Shown here in pieces: positions 12,556-21,613 of a stretch of DNA of 64,000 nt (positions are counted from its first letter, which is position 1; every line of letters starts with the position of its first letter). Both the position numbers and the translations under genes were made by a program. Source of the stretch: Closterium sp. Naga37s-1 (lineage: Eukaryota; Streptophyta; Zygnematophyceae; Desmidiales; Closteriaceae); NCBI GenBank assembly GCA_947471745.1, contig CANJKZ010000922.1:1887001-1951000 (forward strand). Reading direction: 5' to 3'. The notes below the pieces were generated by a model, which searched no databases, was not told where the DNA came from, and saw nothing but the letters and a program-made list of their open reading frames with translations.

Positions 12556-14368
12556 ACAAGCACAGTACCAGGGAGTGGGTCTATGTGAGACACACCTGAG
12601 GGAGCAGGACCCTGAGGGGGGAGGGGGTCTACCGGAGGGGGACCTAGTGCAAGGAAGAGCGGCGGGGGTGGGAGAGGGGTAGAGCGGTGGGGGAAGAGAC
12701 GGTAAAAGGCCACCGACTCGTCAAACGTGACGTCGTGAGAGGGGAGGACACGGCGCAAGGTGGGGTGGTAAAACTGCCAGCCAGGCGCGTCAGGGGGGGA
12801 GCCAAGGAAGACGCAGGGAATAACGTGGGCGGAGAGCTTGCCCACGGACGTGCCACCAACAACGGCACGAGAACCCCAGACCCGGAACACCGACGCATCG
12901 CCAACCTTCCCTATCCAACGCAGTGTAGGCGAGGTCTCTGGCAAGGAGACCCAGGCAGAGGTTGAGCTGATGTGCAGCGTACCGGACCGCAAACGGCCAC
13001 AGAAAATGAGGAGCAACTCCATGGATCATGGAGGTACGAGCCACCTCCATGACTAAGCCAATGCGGCGCTCAGCAACCTTATTTTGCTGCTGGGAGGCCG
13101 GAAGCGTGAACGACTGGAGGATGCCCTCCCCACGACAAAAGTCCCACAAGAGGTCAGAGGAGAACTCACCACCTCTGTTAGAGTGCAGACGCAGGATAGG
13201 AAGGTCCTGGCGGAACCGTTCGCGGAGCTGGAGACGGACTGCGTGGATCCAAGGGATCAAGACATCAAGGAGCTCACCCTTGCTGCGCAAGGGTAAGACC
13301 GTGGTGTAACGCGTGTAGTCGTCAACAACCAACAGAAAGTAGCGCTCGCGGCCCTGTCCACTGACGCGGGCTGAGCCCCACACATCCTTGTGGAGAGTCT
13401 GCAGGGGAGCAGTCGTCGGGGGAAAAATGGAGGAGTGAGGAGCGGCGCGCTGCCGCCCCTCGACACAAGGAAGGCAGGGCGGGAAGGCGAGGGCGGGAGG
13501 GGAGGCAGAGACCTGGGAAGACCAGAAACAAGGAGGCGGGAGTGCCAAGAAGGCGTCGCAGGGAGGGGTTACCAAGGCGGTGGTGCCAGAGGAGAGTCTA
13601 GTGCGACAAGAGGCGACACGAGCAGGGGGGTACTACCGGACCTGACGCGGACACCTGGGCAGACGCAGCTACATGAGGAGGCTCGGTAGCCAGTGTGTAT
13701 AGACTCAACCCAGGCCAACGGGTGAACGTGGCCAGGTGGCGGCCCGTACGTGTACACGTGCAGATCGACACACACTGACCTCCAGGAGTTGTGGTAGTGA
13801 CCATCGCATCTTGGAGGGCAGCGGTACTCACCAAGTTCGTAGAGAACGAGGGGAGGTGAAGACCTGACAGTGAGCCGGACGGAAGCGCCGGACACGGGAG
13901 AACAGTGGAGGAACGGGCAAGGACTGGGCCCCTTGAGGGGTCAGCCAGTCTGACCGGAACAGGTGCAGGGAGTGGAGTGAGGGTTGTACTGTCGCGAAAG
14001 AAATAGCGGGAAGCACCTGAGTCAAGCGTAAAGGTGTGCAAGGCCTCAGCAGGCGCAGTACCAGGGAGAGCAGACTCACTAGCACCTAGAGCAGCAGCCT
14101 CTATACCTGGGTCGGGCGGCACACACAGGTAACAATAACCCCCAGCACTACCAGACAAGGCATACATAGCAGCAAGGATAGCATCATAGTCAAGAGCAAA
14201 GATATCAACGCCAGACCTAAGCAGCTCTGCCCAGTGCGGGTGCTCAGCCTCGTCACCAAAATCTGCGCGCCAAGCATCATCTAGGCGGGAGAAGCAGCGG
14301 TGCTGAGTGTGAGGCTTCCCGCATGTCTGACTTGCAAGGTCACCCGTGCGAATGACATACGGGCAGAA
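12556..14368 (-). mobile_element. Ty1/copia element B, segment 2 (gag end to integrase)
   Basis: This continues segment 1 on the other side of C. Minus-strand order, from 14368 down: the gag zinc-binding domain (CPYVIRTG...CG..H....C, near 14340-14280), the protease motif LDSGAS (near 14015), the HHCC-type GAG-pre-integrase block near 13560-13600, the integrase core (DVWGSARVSGQGRERYFLLVVDDYTRYTT near 13390-13310, IGLVMEVARTSM near 13030-13060) and the post-integrase block near 12780. No gag N-terminus, leader or 5' LTR is present: the copy stops at 14368, where the host EGF gene sequence begins. Broken fossil, partial copy. Confidence 0.87.
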
Positions 14369-14465
14369 ACACGCACGCGAGCTCATGCACGCACACGCAC
14401 ACAAATGCGAGTTGATCGTGCCAATATGGCAGGTTGATTACTACTGTTGAGCAGACAGCACGTAC

Positions 14466-14585
14466 CAGTGCACTTCTTGCTATCCACCCGCAGCGCATAG
14501 CCAGTGTAACACACACAGGACACTTCTCCAGTAGCTTCCTTGAGGCATGTGCTGTTCACACCACAGATCTGAATCTCGCAGGTGT
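14466..14585 (-). CDS. host exon encoding one EGF-like domain (phase 1-1)
   Basis: On the minus strand a 120-bp segment lies between an AG acceptor after a pyrimidine-rich stretch (CCCACCCAG) and a GT donor (GTACGT). Translated with one base from the preceding exon it gives a full six-cysteine EGF module, starting DTCEIQICGVNSTC and ending GYALRVDSKKCTG, with spacing C-x4-C-x5-C-x9-C-x-C-x12-C. The C-x-C-x2-GY signature is intact. EGF modules are extracellular or lumenal disulfide folds used in adhesion and receptor proteins. Both boundaries fall in phase 1, the classic arrangement of shuffled EGF exons. The whole protein cannot be named: only this exon, a sister exon (14754-14873) and a third exon tail (15127-15147) survive here. 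Confidence 0.72.
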
Positions 14586-14753
14586 CTGGGTGGGGAGAGG
14601 GGTGGGGGAGAGGGGAGAGGAAGGGTGGAGTCAACCAGAGGTAGCGTGGGAGAGAGCAGAGAACAGCATACGTGATCACACACACACGCAGACCCACACA
14701 CAGACCCACCCACACGAACCCACACAAACACACACTGGGACCAGCAATTTTAC
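14586..14753 (-). other. intron between EGF exons, with TG/CA microsatellite
   Basis: A 168-bp GT...AG intron on the minus strand, donor GTAAAA at its 14753 end and acceptor CCCACCCAG at its 14586 end. The acceptor side is pyrimidine-rich. A degenerate CA/TG repeat occupies about 14680-14735. Confidence 0.65.
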
Positions 14754-14873
14754 CAACGCATATGCCATTTGCCATGGCGTATCCGGTCTTTCACTTGCAG
14801 GTCGCAACGTTCCCAACCTTGACACATGTGGAATAGTGGTCAGAGCCTTCACAGTTCCTGTTGATGCACACAT
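14754..14873 (-). pseudogene. host exon encoding an EGF-like domain with a stop at one cysteine
   Basis: This is a second 120-bp minus-strand segment with AG acceptor (CCATCAG) and GT donor (GTAAAA), again phase 1-1 and exactly as long as the downstream EGF exon. It reads DVCINRNCEGSDHYSTC, then VKVGNVATCK, a TGA codon, KTGYAMANGICVG. Cysteine spacing is C-x4-C-x8-C-x8-C-x-[stop]-x10-C: the TGA falls exactly where the fifth EGF cysteine (TGC or TGT) should be, one base from a Cys codon. The gene is therefore either a pseudogene in this assembly, carries a sequencing error, or decodes TGA. The pseudogene reading is favoured because retroelements have invaded the same gene. Confidence 0.62.
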
Positions 14874-15126
14874 CTGATGGAAGCAACGGAGAGGATCGAA
14901 CAAGAAAGGAAAGTTATAAAAGATGTCAAAAAGAGGCTGTAATGACTGGAATCTAAGGTCCTTTGCAGTTAGCTATCGCACTTATGTTTGCGAAAAGGTT
15001 CGGAAGAATTGAACACCAACAAACACTACAGAAGCACGCACCAGCACAGCACACACTAGTAAGTAGAGGTGGCTCAATAGCGCATAGGATCACGGGCGCA
15101 AGGCACACATAATACACGGAACATAC
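14874..15126 (-). other. intron between EGF exons
   Basis: 253 bp between the GT donor at 15126 (GTATGT) and the AG acceptor at 14874-14875. No coding signal or repeat was noticed in it. Confidence 0.5.
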
Positions 15127-15147
15127 CAGTGCAAGTCCTGCCATCCG
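15127..15147 (-). pseudogene. 3' tail of a third EGF exon, cut by element D
   Basis: The minus strand reads SDGRTCTG then a GT donor (GTATGT), in phase 1, matching the KKCTG end of the EGF exon at 14466-14585. Immediately upstream (toward higher coordinates) the sequence changes to gag of copia fragment D. The host exon has therefore lost its 5' part to, or been joined with, D. Short, so tentative. Confidence 0.5.
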
Positions 15148-16416
15148 ACATCCTTCGCCGACCGCCCACCTCCGCTACCACCTCCGCCTGGCTTCCCGCG
15201 CTGCTCATGCTGATGATTCAGCCTGCGGAAAGAGCTCCGTGGGCTGTCTGACTCCTGCATCGCCTCATCTTGGAGGATGTAGCTAGTGAGGGAGTCCTCG
15301 TCGAGAGACTCACGAATGTTTGGCACCATCGTCATCCTCTTCATGAGGTTGTAGCCGCGCGGCAGGCCCTTGAGGACGTGGGTGATGTAGGACGCCGTCG
15401 AGTATTCGGCGCCCGCCATCCGTATCTCAGCCAGGATCCGTCGAGCACGATTGCAGTAGTCCGTCGCCGACTCCTGCTCGCCCATCCGAATGTGTGTCAT
15501 CTTCTCCTCCAGCTGTCCGATGTACAGGTCGTCCTTCACCTGGTACATTGACAGGATGAAGTGCCATGCTTGATGACCGACGTCCAATTGCTCTCGACAG
15601 GACCTGAGTGCTAGCTGCACCACCGGCGAGCAACACCTCGAGATGACCATGAAGGTGAGCAAGTGAGAAGCACGAAACTCCCAGCGCAGCTCGACATCGT
15701 CCACGGGCGGAATTGGCACGGTGCCGTTGGCGAAGCCCTTCAGCCTGGCGACCTCCAGCTGAGGTTCTATCACCTCCCTCTAGGTAATGAGGTCCCGTCG
15801 ACCTTGCAGTGGTGCGATGGTGATCCAGTCCGGCGAGAACTTGAAGTAGCCATACGTCGGTGCAATCCCGCCCGCCGTCACATGCGTCGTTGCCAAGAGC
15901 CCTCCACCACTTCGTAGAGGAGGGCGACGTCGACCATCGACGTCGGCACGTGAGCTGCCTGCAGCCGCCGTCGGCCGCTGCACTCGCGCTTGACTCCTGT
16001 CGACGCCATTGTCAACCTTAATCACCCCTCTCTGCTTCGTGCCATCGTTGCCGCAGACTTGTGCACCGCCGTCGACCTCGTCATCGACGCCACCTTCGTT
16101 TCGCACTGGGCGAGGAGAAGTAGGACGGGAAGGGTGTTCCGTCGCCCACTGCGCCCGGATGCCCAACTCAGCAATCGCCCAAGGGATGGACCTGTACTCG
16201 CCATCCTCATGGCATTTCCTCACATCAGCCAAACGTGCCTCCAAGGTGTCCGCTATGCCCGCATTAGCTACGGGGTCGACCATGGCGACTAGAACGACTG
16301 CCGGCCTACGAGCGACTTAGTAGGTGCAAAAGTTGGCTCCTATCTGAAGGTAATCTGCGAGGCCGTCCACGCTCACCGCATCATGCGGAGATTCACTCTA
16401 CAATGGTAGTGAGCTA
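15147..16416 (-). mobile_element. copia fragment D: gag, leader and LTR end
   Basis: On the minus strand a gag starts at the ATG at 16283 (MVDPVANAGIADTLEARLAD) and shows the UBN2-type gag block: VELRWEFRASHLLTFMVIS near 15640-15690, HQAWHFILSMYQVKDDLYIG near 15520-15580, EQESATDYCNRARRILAEIRMAG near 15410-15480. It ends near 15147 in a Gly-rich stretch where host EGF sequence starts. Upstream (16290-16386) lies a leader matching that of element F (ACTAAGTCG, GCGGTGAGCG), and the last 30 bases (16387-16416) resemble the end of the GTCGAC-rich LTR family. K begins at 16417. It is broken, fairly old, and a partial copy of the F family. Confidence 0.78.
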
Positions 16417-16565
16417 TGTCAAACATATGTGTTTATGTGTTTACAGTTATCTAGGCTATAGTGGGTTTAGCCTTAGGGGGTACACAATCTCTCTCGACAT
16501 TGTACTTGTACCCTTCCTTGCTTCCTAGTAAATCATTCTCTCGTCATTCTAGCTACTCTCTAACA
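16417..16565 (+). repeat. 5' LTR of element K (149 bp)
   Basis: It starts TGTCAAACATATG and ends CTCTCTAACA, directly followed by the PBS TGGTATTAGAG (16566-16576). It keeps the TAGTGGG, GGGTACA and CTTGTACCC core of the other short LTRs. Confidence 0.75.
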
Positions 16566-16599
16566 TGGTATTAGAGTAGGTTACTATTGGGCCCACCAC

Positions 16600-18370
16600 G
16601 TGCTACTTCGTTCCTAGCCCCGCGGCCCGCCCGTACCGCGCCCGCGATAGGCGCGTACCTAGCCCGCGCCCGCGCTCGGCCCTTTCTCACGCCCGTGCCC
16701 GGCTCGTACCTAGCCCGCGATCACCCCGTCGACACCCGCGCCTGGCCCCGTCCCTAGCCCGCACCCTGTCGATGCCCACGACCGGCCCGTACCTAGCCCA
16801 CGACCCGGCCCTGTACCTAGCTCGCGATCGCCCCGTCGACACCCGCGCCCGGCCCCGTACATAGCCCGCGCCCCGTCGACACCCGCGACCAGCCCGTACC
16901 TAGCCCGCGACCCGGCCCCTTGCCTAGCCTGCGCCCTGTCGATACCCGTGCCCGGTCCCGTACCTAGCCAGCACCCCGTCGACACCCGCGCCCGGCCCCG
17001 TACCTAGCTCGCGCTAGGCCCCGTTCCTAGCCCGCGCCCCGTCGACGCCCACGACCGGCCCGTACCTATGCCCGCGCCCTGTCGACACCCGTGCCCGGCC
17101 CCGTACCTAGCCAGCACCCCGTCGACACCCGCGCTCGGCCCCGTACCTAGCCCGCGCTAGGCCCCGTTCCTAGCCCAGCGCCCGGCCCCGTACCTAACGC
17201 CCGCGTCCAGCCCAGTCCCTCGCCCAGCGCCCGGCCCCGTACCTGCCCAGCGCCCGGCCCCGTTCCTAACCCGCGCCCGGCCCCGTACCTAGCCCTGCGC
17301 CCGGCCCCTTGTTTGGCCCCTCGGCCCCGTGTGTTTGGCCCCTTGGCCCCCTTAGCCCCCCCGGCCCCTTGTTTGGCCCCTCGGCCCCTAGGCCCCTCGG
17401 CCCCAACTCAGAGCCCTGCGCACGGCCCCTTGTCTGGCCCCTCTGCCCTGCCCCTCGGCCCCGTGTGTTTGGCCCCTCGGCCCCCCTAGGCCCCCCCGGC
17501 CCCTTGTTTGGCCCCTCGGCCCCTAGGCCCCCCGGCCCCTTGTTTGGCCCCTCGGCCCCTCGGCCCCCCGGCCTCTTGTTTGGCCCCTCGGCCCCACTAC
17601 AGAGCCGAGCGCCCGGCCCCGTACCTGCCCAGCGCCCGGTCCGGTACCTAGCCCGTGCCCGGCCCCGTACCTAGCCCTGCGCCCGGCCCCGTGTTTGGCC
17701 CCTTGGCCCCCCTAGGCCCCCCGGCCCCTTGATTGCCCCCTCGGCCCCTAGGCCCCCCGGCCCCTTGTTTGGCCCCTCGGCCCCTCGGCCCCCCCAGCCC
17801 CTTGTTTGGCCCCTCGGCCCCTAGGCCCCTCGGCCCCAATACAGACCCCAGCGCCCGGCCCCGTACCTGCCCAGCGCCCGGTCCCGTACCTAGCCCGCGC
17901 CCGGCCCCGTACCTAGCCCTGCGCCCGGCCCCGTGTTTGGCCCCTCGGCCCCGCCCCTCGGCCCCGTGTGTTTGGCCCCTCGGCCCCCTAGGCCCCCCGG
18001 CCCCTTGTTTGGCCCCTCGGCCCCTAGGCCCCTCGGCCCCACCTAAGAGCCCTGCGCCCGGCCCCTTGTCTGGCCCCTCCGCCCCGCTCCTCGGCCCCGT
18101 GTGTTTGGCCCCTCGGCCCCCCCTAGGCCCACCGGCCCCTTGTTTGGCCCCTCGGCCCCTAGGCCCCCCCCGGCCCCTTGTTTGGCCCCTCGGCCCCTCG
18201 GCCCCGCCCTTCGGCCCCGTGTGTTTGGCCCCTCGGCCCCCTAGGCCCCCCGGCCCCTTGTTTGGCCCCTCGGCCCCTAGGCCCGGCCTCCTCGGCCCCC
18301 TAGTCTCCTCGGCCCCTAGGCCCTCGTGTTTGGCCCCTCGGCCCCTCGGCCCCTCGGCTCCCCCCCCTCG
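16600..18370 (+). repeat. GC-rich tandem repeat leader of element K
   Basis: There are two consecutive arrays. From 16600 to about 17310 are degenerate units of roughly 20-24 bp around CCCGGCCCCGTACCTAGC, partly alternating with CCCGTCGACACCCGCG. From 17310 to 18370 are units built of GGCCCCTCGGCCCCTAGG and CCCCTTGTTTGGCCCC. They lie between PBS and gag ATG. Open frames across the array are only a by-product of its composition. Confidence 0.88.
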
Positions 18371-18390
18371 CTACTGCTACTGCTGCCACT

Positions 18391-20062
18391 ATGGCATCGC
18401 TTAGGGTTCTCCCGTTCGACTCGGAGGGCAGACCTGTAGCATTTGACACGTGGCACGACGATCTGCAACTGTACCTACTGAGCGATAGTAAGGACAGTGT
18501 CTCACTGGTTGACCACGTGTCCGGTGCCGCTCCAGCCCCTCCCGCCACAGCTGACGTTTCGACTCGTTCCCAGTGGCTGTCTCGTGACGCTACTGGCCGC
18601 TTGGCCATTCGCAACCACCTGCCCGCGACCGAATGTGCTCACTTTGGCGAGCACAGGACAGCACATGCCTTGTACGACGCTGTAGTTGCTCGCTACTCCT
18701 CCCCTGCCACTGCTGCTATTGGCAGGCTGCTACTGCCCTACCTGTTCCCTGAGTTGTCGGCTTTTGCCACAGTAGCCGACCTGGTTACCCTCCTGCGCAC
18801 TAGCGACGCTCGCTACCGCGCTGCCGTCCCTGCTGAGTTCCTTCCCACGAACCAGCCCCCCATGTTCATCACCCTCTACTTCATAGTCACCCGCCTCCCT
18901 GACTCCCTTCACTCTGTCAGGGACCACTTCCTCACCCTCGACCCCACTTCCCTCACTGTTGACCTCCTCGAGCAGCACCTCCTCGCAGCTGAGACTAGTG
19001 CAGTTGCTGTAGGTGCTGCTCGTGGCACTCCGCGCTCACCCTTCTTTGAGGGGTGCTCCCCCTTCCCCCTTTCCTCCTCCTTCGCCTCTGCTGCTGCTGC
19101 AGACGTCTCAGTTCCTGAGGACGTCGGTGCTGCTTCGACTAGTGCGAAGTGCCGCAACAGCAAGGGCAAGGGTGGCCGAGGTAGTGGAGGAGGCAGCGGT
19201 GGTGGTGGAGGTGGCAGTGGGAGTGGTAGTGGGGGCAGCGGTAGAGGAGGAGGAGGCGGTGGAGGTGGTGGCGGCGGTGGGACTGGTGGCGGCGGTGGAG
19301 GCTCTGGTGGCGGCGGTGGAGGCAGCGGAGGGAGTGGCGGTAGTGGAGGCGGTGGGACCAGTGGTGGTCGGTCTGGACCCCAGCGTGGAGGCCCTGGTGG
19401 TGGTCGGGGCCAGCAGCAGCAGCGTCGGAGCGAGACCCAGACGCCCCAGCAGCTCCGTGAGTGGTTGGTTCAGCGTGGGGCGGGTGAGGGTAGTGAGACC
19501 TGCCCGTATGTCATTCGCACGGGTGCCCGTGCGGGCCGGACATGCGGGAGGTTTCACACTGAGCACCGCTGCTTTGCCCGCCTTGACGACGCCTGGCGTG
19601 CAGAGTTTGGTGATGACGTCGAGCGCCCTCGCTGGGCGCAGTTGCTTCAGTCAGGAGTTGCTATCTTTGACCTAGACTTAGATGTTATTATCTCTGCCAT
19701 GTATGCTTTGTCTTTTAGTGTTGAGGGTGTCTGTTACCGGTGTGTGCCGCCTGACCCAGGTATAGCCGCTGCTGCTCTAGGTGCTAGTGCGTCTTGTACC
19801 CCCCCTGGTACTGCGCCTGCTGAGGCCTTGCATAGTTTCACGTTGGACTCCGGCGCCTCGCGCTGTTTCTTTCGTGACAGCACCACTCTCACCCCTCTTC
19901 CTGCACCTGTTCCAGTCAGACTGGCTGACCCCTCTGGGGGCCCGGTCGTGGCCAGTTCCTCCAGTGTCCTCCCGTGTCCGGCGGCTCCGTCCGGCTCACT
20001 GTCGGGTCTTCACCTCCCCTCGTCCGGCTCACTGTCGGGTCTTCACCTCACTGTTCGTACCG
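18391..20062 (+). pseudogene. gag and protease start of element K
   Basis: It starts at ATG 18391 (MASLRVLPFDSEGRPVAFDTW). A copia gag domain spans about residues 1-200 (TWHDDLQLYLLSDSKDSVSL, RSQWLSRDATGRLAIRNHLP, LDPTSLTVDLLEQHLLAAET). It is followed by a long Gly-rich low-complexity stretch (about 19160-19400), then an atypical zinc-binding segment near 19500-19570 with pattern C-x13-C-x3-H-x4-C, beginning CPYVIRTGARAG. The protease motif LDSGAS lies near 19847. The frame is open for 566 codons. It would form the element's capsid and protease. Fossil. Confidence 0.85.
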
Positions 20063-20155
20063 CTGCCTCGCCGACAAATGAACGTAGCTAGGTGACGCCC
20101 CGTCCGTGTGCACGTGCAGATCGACACACGCTGACCCCCCGGAGTGGTGGACGAG
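20063..20155 (-). mobile_element. short inverted copia fragment
   Basis: The minus strand encodes TTPGGQRVSICTCTRTGRHL, the segment that normally lies just after the protease in the A/B/E/L group. Its orientation is opposite to K, which ends here. It is about 93 bp long and wedged between K and the GTCGAC-rich LTR. Confidence 0.6.
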
Positions 20156-20468
20156 AACGAGAGTCCGACAGTCGCTGGCACGAGAGGTGCAGACGGCTGC
20201 CCGCGGTGGACGTCGCTGGCATAGGCATACAAGTCGACGAAGTTGGTCGACCTGCGCGGGACCACTGCGAAGCCACCGAAGAGGGAGATCGGCGTCCATC
20301 TTCGAGCACGTACATAAGTTTGCGGGCTCATACCGCAAAACAGATCGACCAAGTTATCTGGTCGTTGAGGTTGTTGTGGAGAAACCGACCAACAAGGCAA
20401 CAAGTGGTCGACGTGGCTCATCAGACACAACCGTCGGCACGTGGCCAACTTAGCACCTGGGTGATGTG
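20156..20468 (+). repeat. GTCGAC-rich LTR (F family), first part, interrupted by L
   Basis: It matches the plus-oriented LTR sequence at 37699-37821 and 39200-39290 (AGGTGCAG, GGTCGACCTGCGCGGG, GGCACGTGG.CAACTT). The match continues at 27753 after element L, so L inserted into this LTR. The start is uncertain by some tens of bases. Confidence 0.65.
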
Positions 20469-20600
20469 TGTCAGAACATTATAGCTTATACATTTGTGTA
20501 GGCTGTAGTGGGGTAGCCCATAAGGGGTACAACACAATTAGGGTTAGTACTTGTACCCAACTGTTTCATAGTTCAATCATTCTCGTTCGTTATTTTCACA
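20469..20600 (+). repeat. 5' LTR of element L (132 bp)
   Basis: TGTCAGAACATTATAG to TATTTTCACA. The stem GGGTACAA (20525-20532) and TTGTACCC (20551-20558) encloses an 18-nt loop. The PBS TGGAATCAGAGCAGG follows at 20601. Confidence 0.88.
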
Positions 20601-20639
20601 TGGAATCAGAGCAGGTTCCTTGGGCCCACCACCTGCTAC

Positions 20640-21545
20640 GCTGCTAGTACCCCCCCTAGGCCCGTCTACCCCTAGCCCGCGGCCCGTCGGCCCCTAGCCC
20701 CGCGCCCGGCCCCGTCGGCCCTTAGCCCACGCCCGGCCCATACCTAGCCCGCGACCGGCCCGTACCTAGCCCGCGACCGGCCTCGTCCCTCGCCAGCGCC
20801 CGGCCCCGTACCTCGCCCGCGCCCGGCCCGTACCTAGTCCGTGCCCGGCCCGTACCTCGCCCGCGACCGGCCCGTACCTAGCCCGCGCCCGGCCTAGTCT
20901 CTCGCCCGCGCCCGGCCCCGTACCTAGCCCGCGCCCGGCCCGTACCTAGCCCGCGACCAGCCCGTCCCTAGCCCGCGCCTGGCCCCGACCCTCGCTCGCG
21001 CCCGACCTGTACCTAGCCCGTGCCCGGCTCGTACCTAGCCCGCGACCGGCCCGTACCTAGCCCGCGACCGGCCCGTACCTAGCCCGCGACCAGCCCGTAC
21101 CTAGCCCGCGCCCGGCCCCGTCTCTTGCCCGCGCCCGGCCCTGTACCTAGCCCGCACCCGGCCCGTACCTAGCCCGCGCCCGGCCCATACATAGACCGCG
21201 CCCGGCCCCGTCCTTCGCCCAGCGCCCAGCCCCGTCCCTCGCCCAGCGCCCGACCCCGTACCTAACCCGCGCCCGGCCCGTCCCTAGCCTAGCGCCCGGC
21301 CCCGTACCTAGCCCGCGCCCGGCCCCGTTCATAGCCCAGCGCCTGGCCCCGTCCCTGGCCCGCGCCCGGCCCCGTACCTAGCCTGCGCCCGCCCCCGTAC
21401 CTGCCCAGCGCCCGGCCCAGTCCCTAGCCCAGCGCCCGGCCCCGTACCTAGCCTGCGCCCGGCCCCGTACCTGCCCAGCGCCCGGCCCCGTACCTAGCCC
21501 GCGCCCGGCCCAGTACCTAGCCTGCGCCAGCTCCCCCCCCCCCCC
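20640..21545 (+). repeat. GC-rich tandem repeat leader of element L
   Basis: Degenerate head-to-tail units of about 20-23 bp around CCCGCGCCCGGCCCGTACC and CCTAG fill the space between PBS and gag. They end in a C-run at about 21532-21551 and a short CTGCTACTG repeat. The unit is shared with the first array of K but copy number and order differ. Confidence 0.88.
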
Positions 21546-21613
21546 CCCCACTGTCACTGCTGCTACTGCTACAGCTGCTACTGCGGCAGCTACTGCTGCT
21601 ACTGCTACCCTGC

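Larger units (their letters stand above)
16417..20062 (+). mobile_element. Ty1/copia element K: LTR, tandem leader, gag and protease start
   Basis: A short 5' LTR (16417-16565) is followed by a PBS, a 1.8-kb GC-rich tandem-repeat leader and a gag-protease region from the ATG at 18391. There is no pol beyond the protease: the copy stops near 20062, beside a short inverted copia fragment. It begins directly at the end of D's LTR, so K probably inserted there (left flank AGCTA). It belongs to the same broad group as L and E, but its LTR is diverged. Partial fossil. Confidence 0.82.

Noticed and set aside
14434-14877. Plus-strand open frame across the EGF exons
   Set aside because: Antisense to two spliced EGF exons with correct splice sites and runs through the CA microsatellite.
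17309-18404. Proline-rich open frames (GPSAPRPLGP-type) ahead of K's gag
   Set aside because: They come from the GC-rich tandem leader. There is no domain and the frame changes with each array.
19013-19675. Val/Ala-rich and Thr-rich long frames over the Gly-rich gag stretch of K and L
   Set aside because: Alternative frames of Gly-codon repeats. The real gag frame is recognised by its domains.
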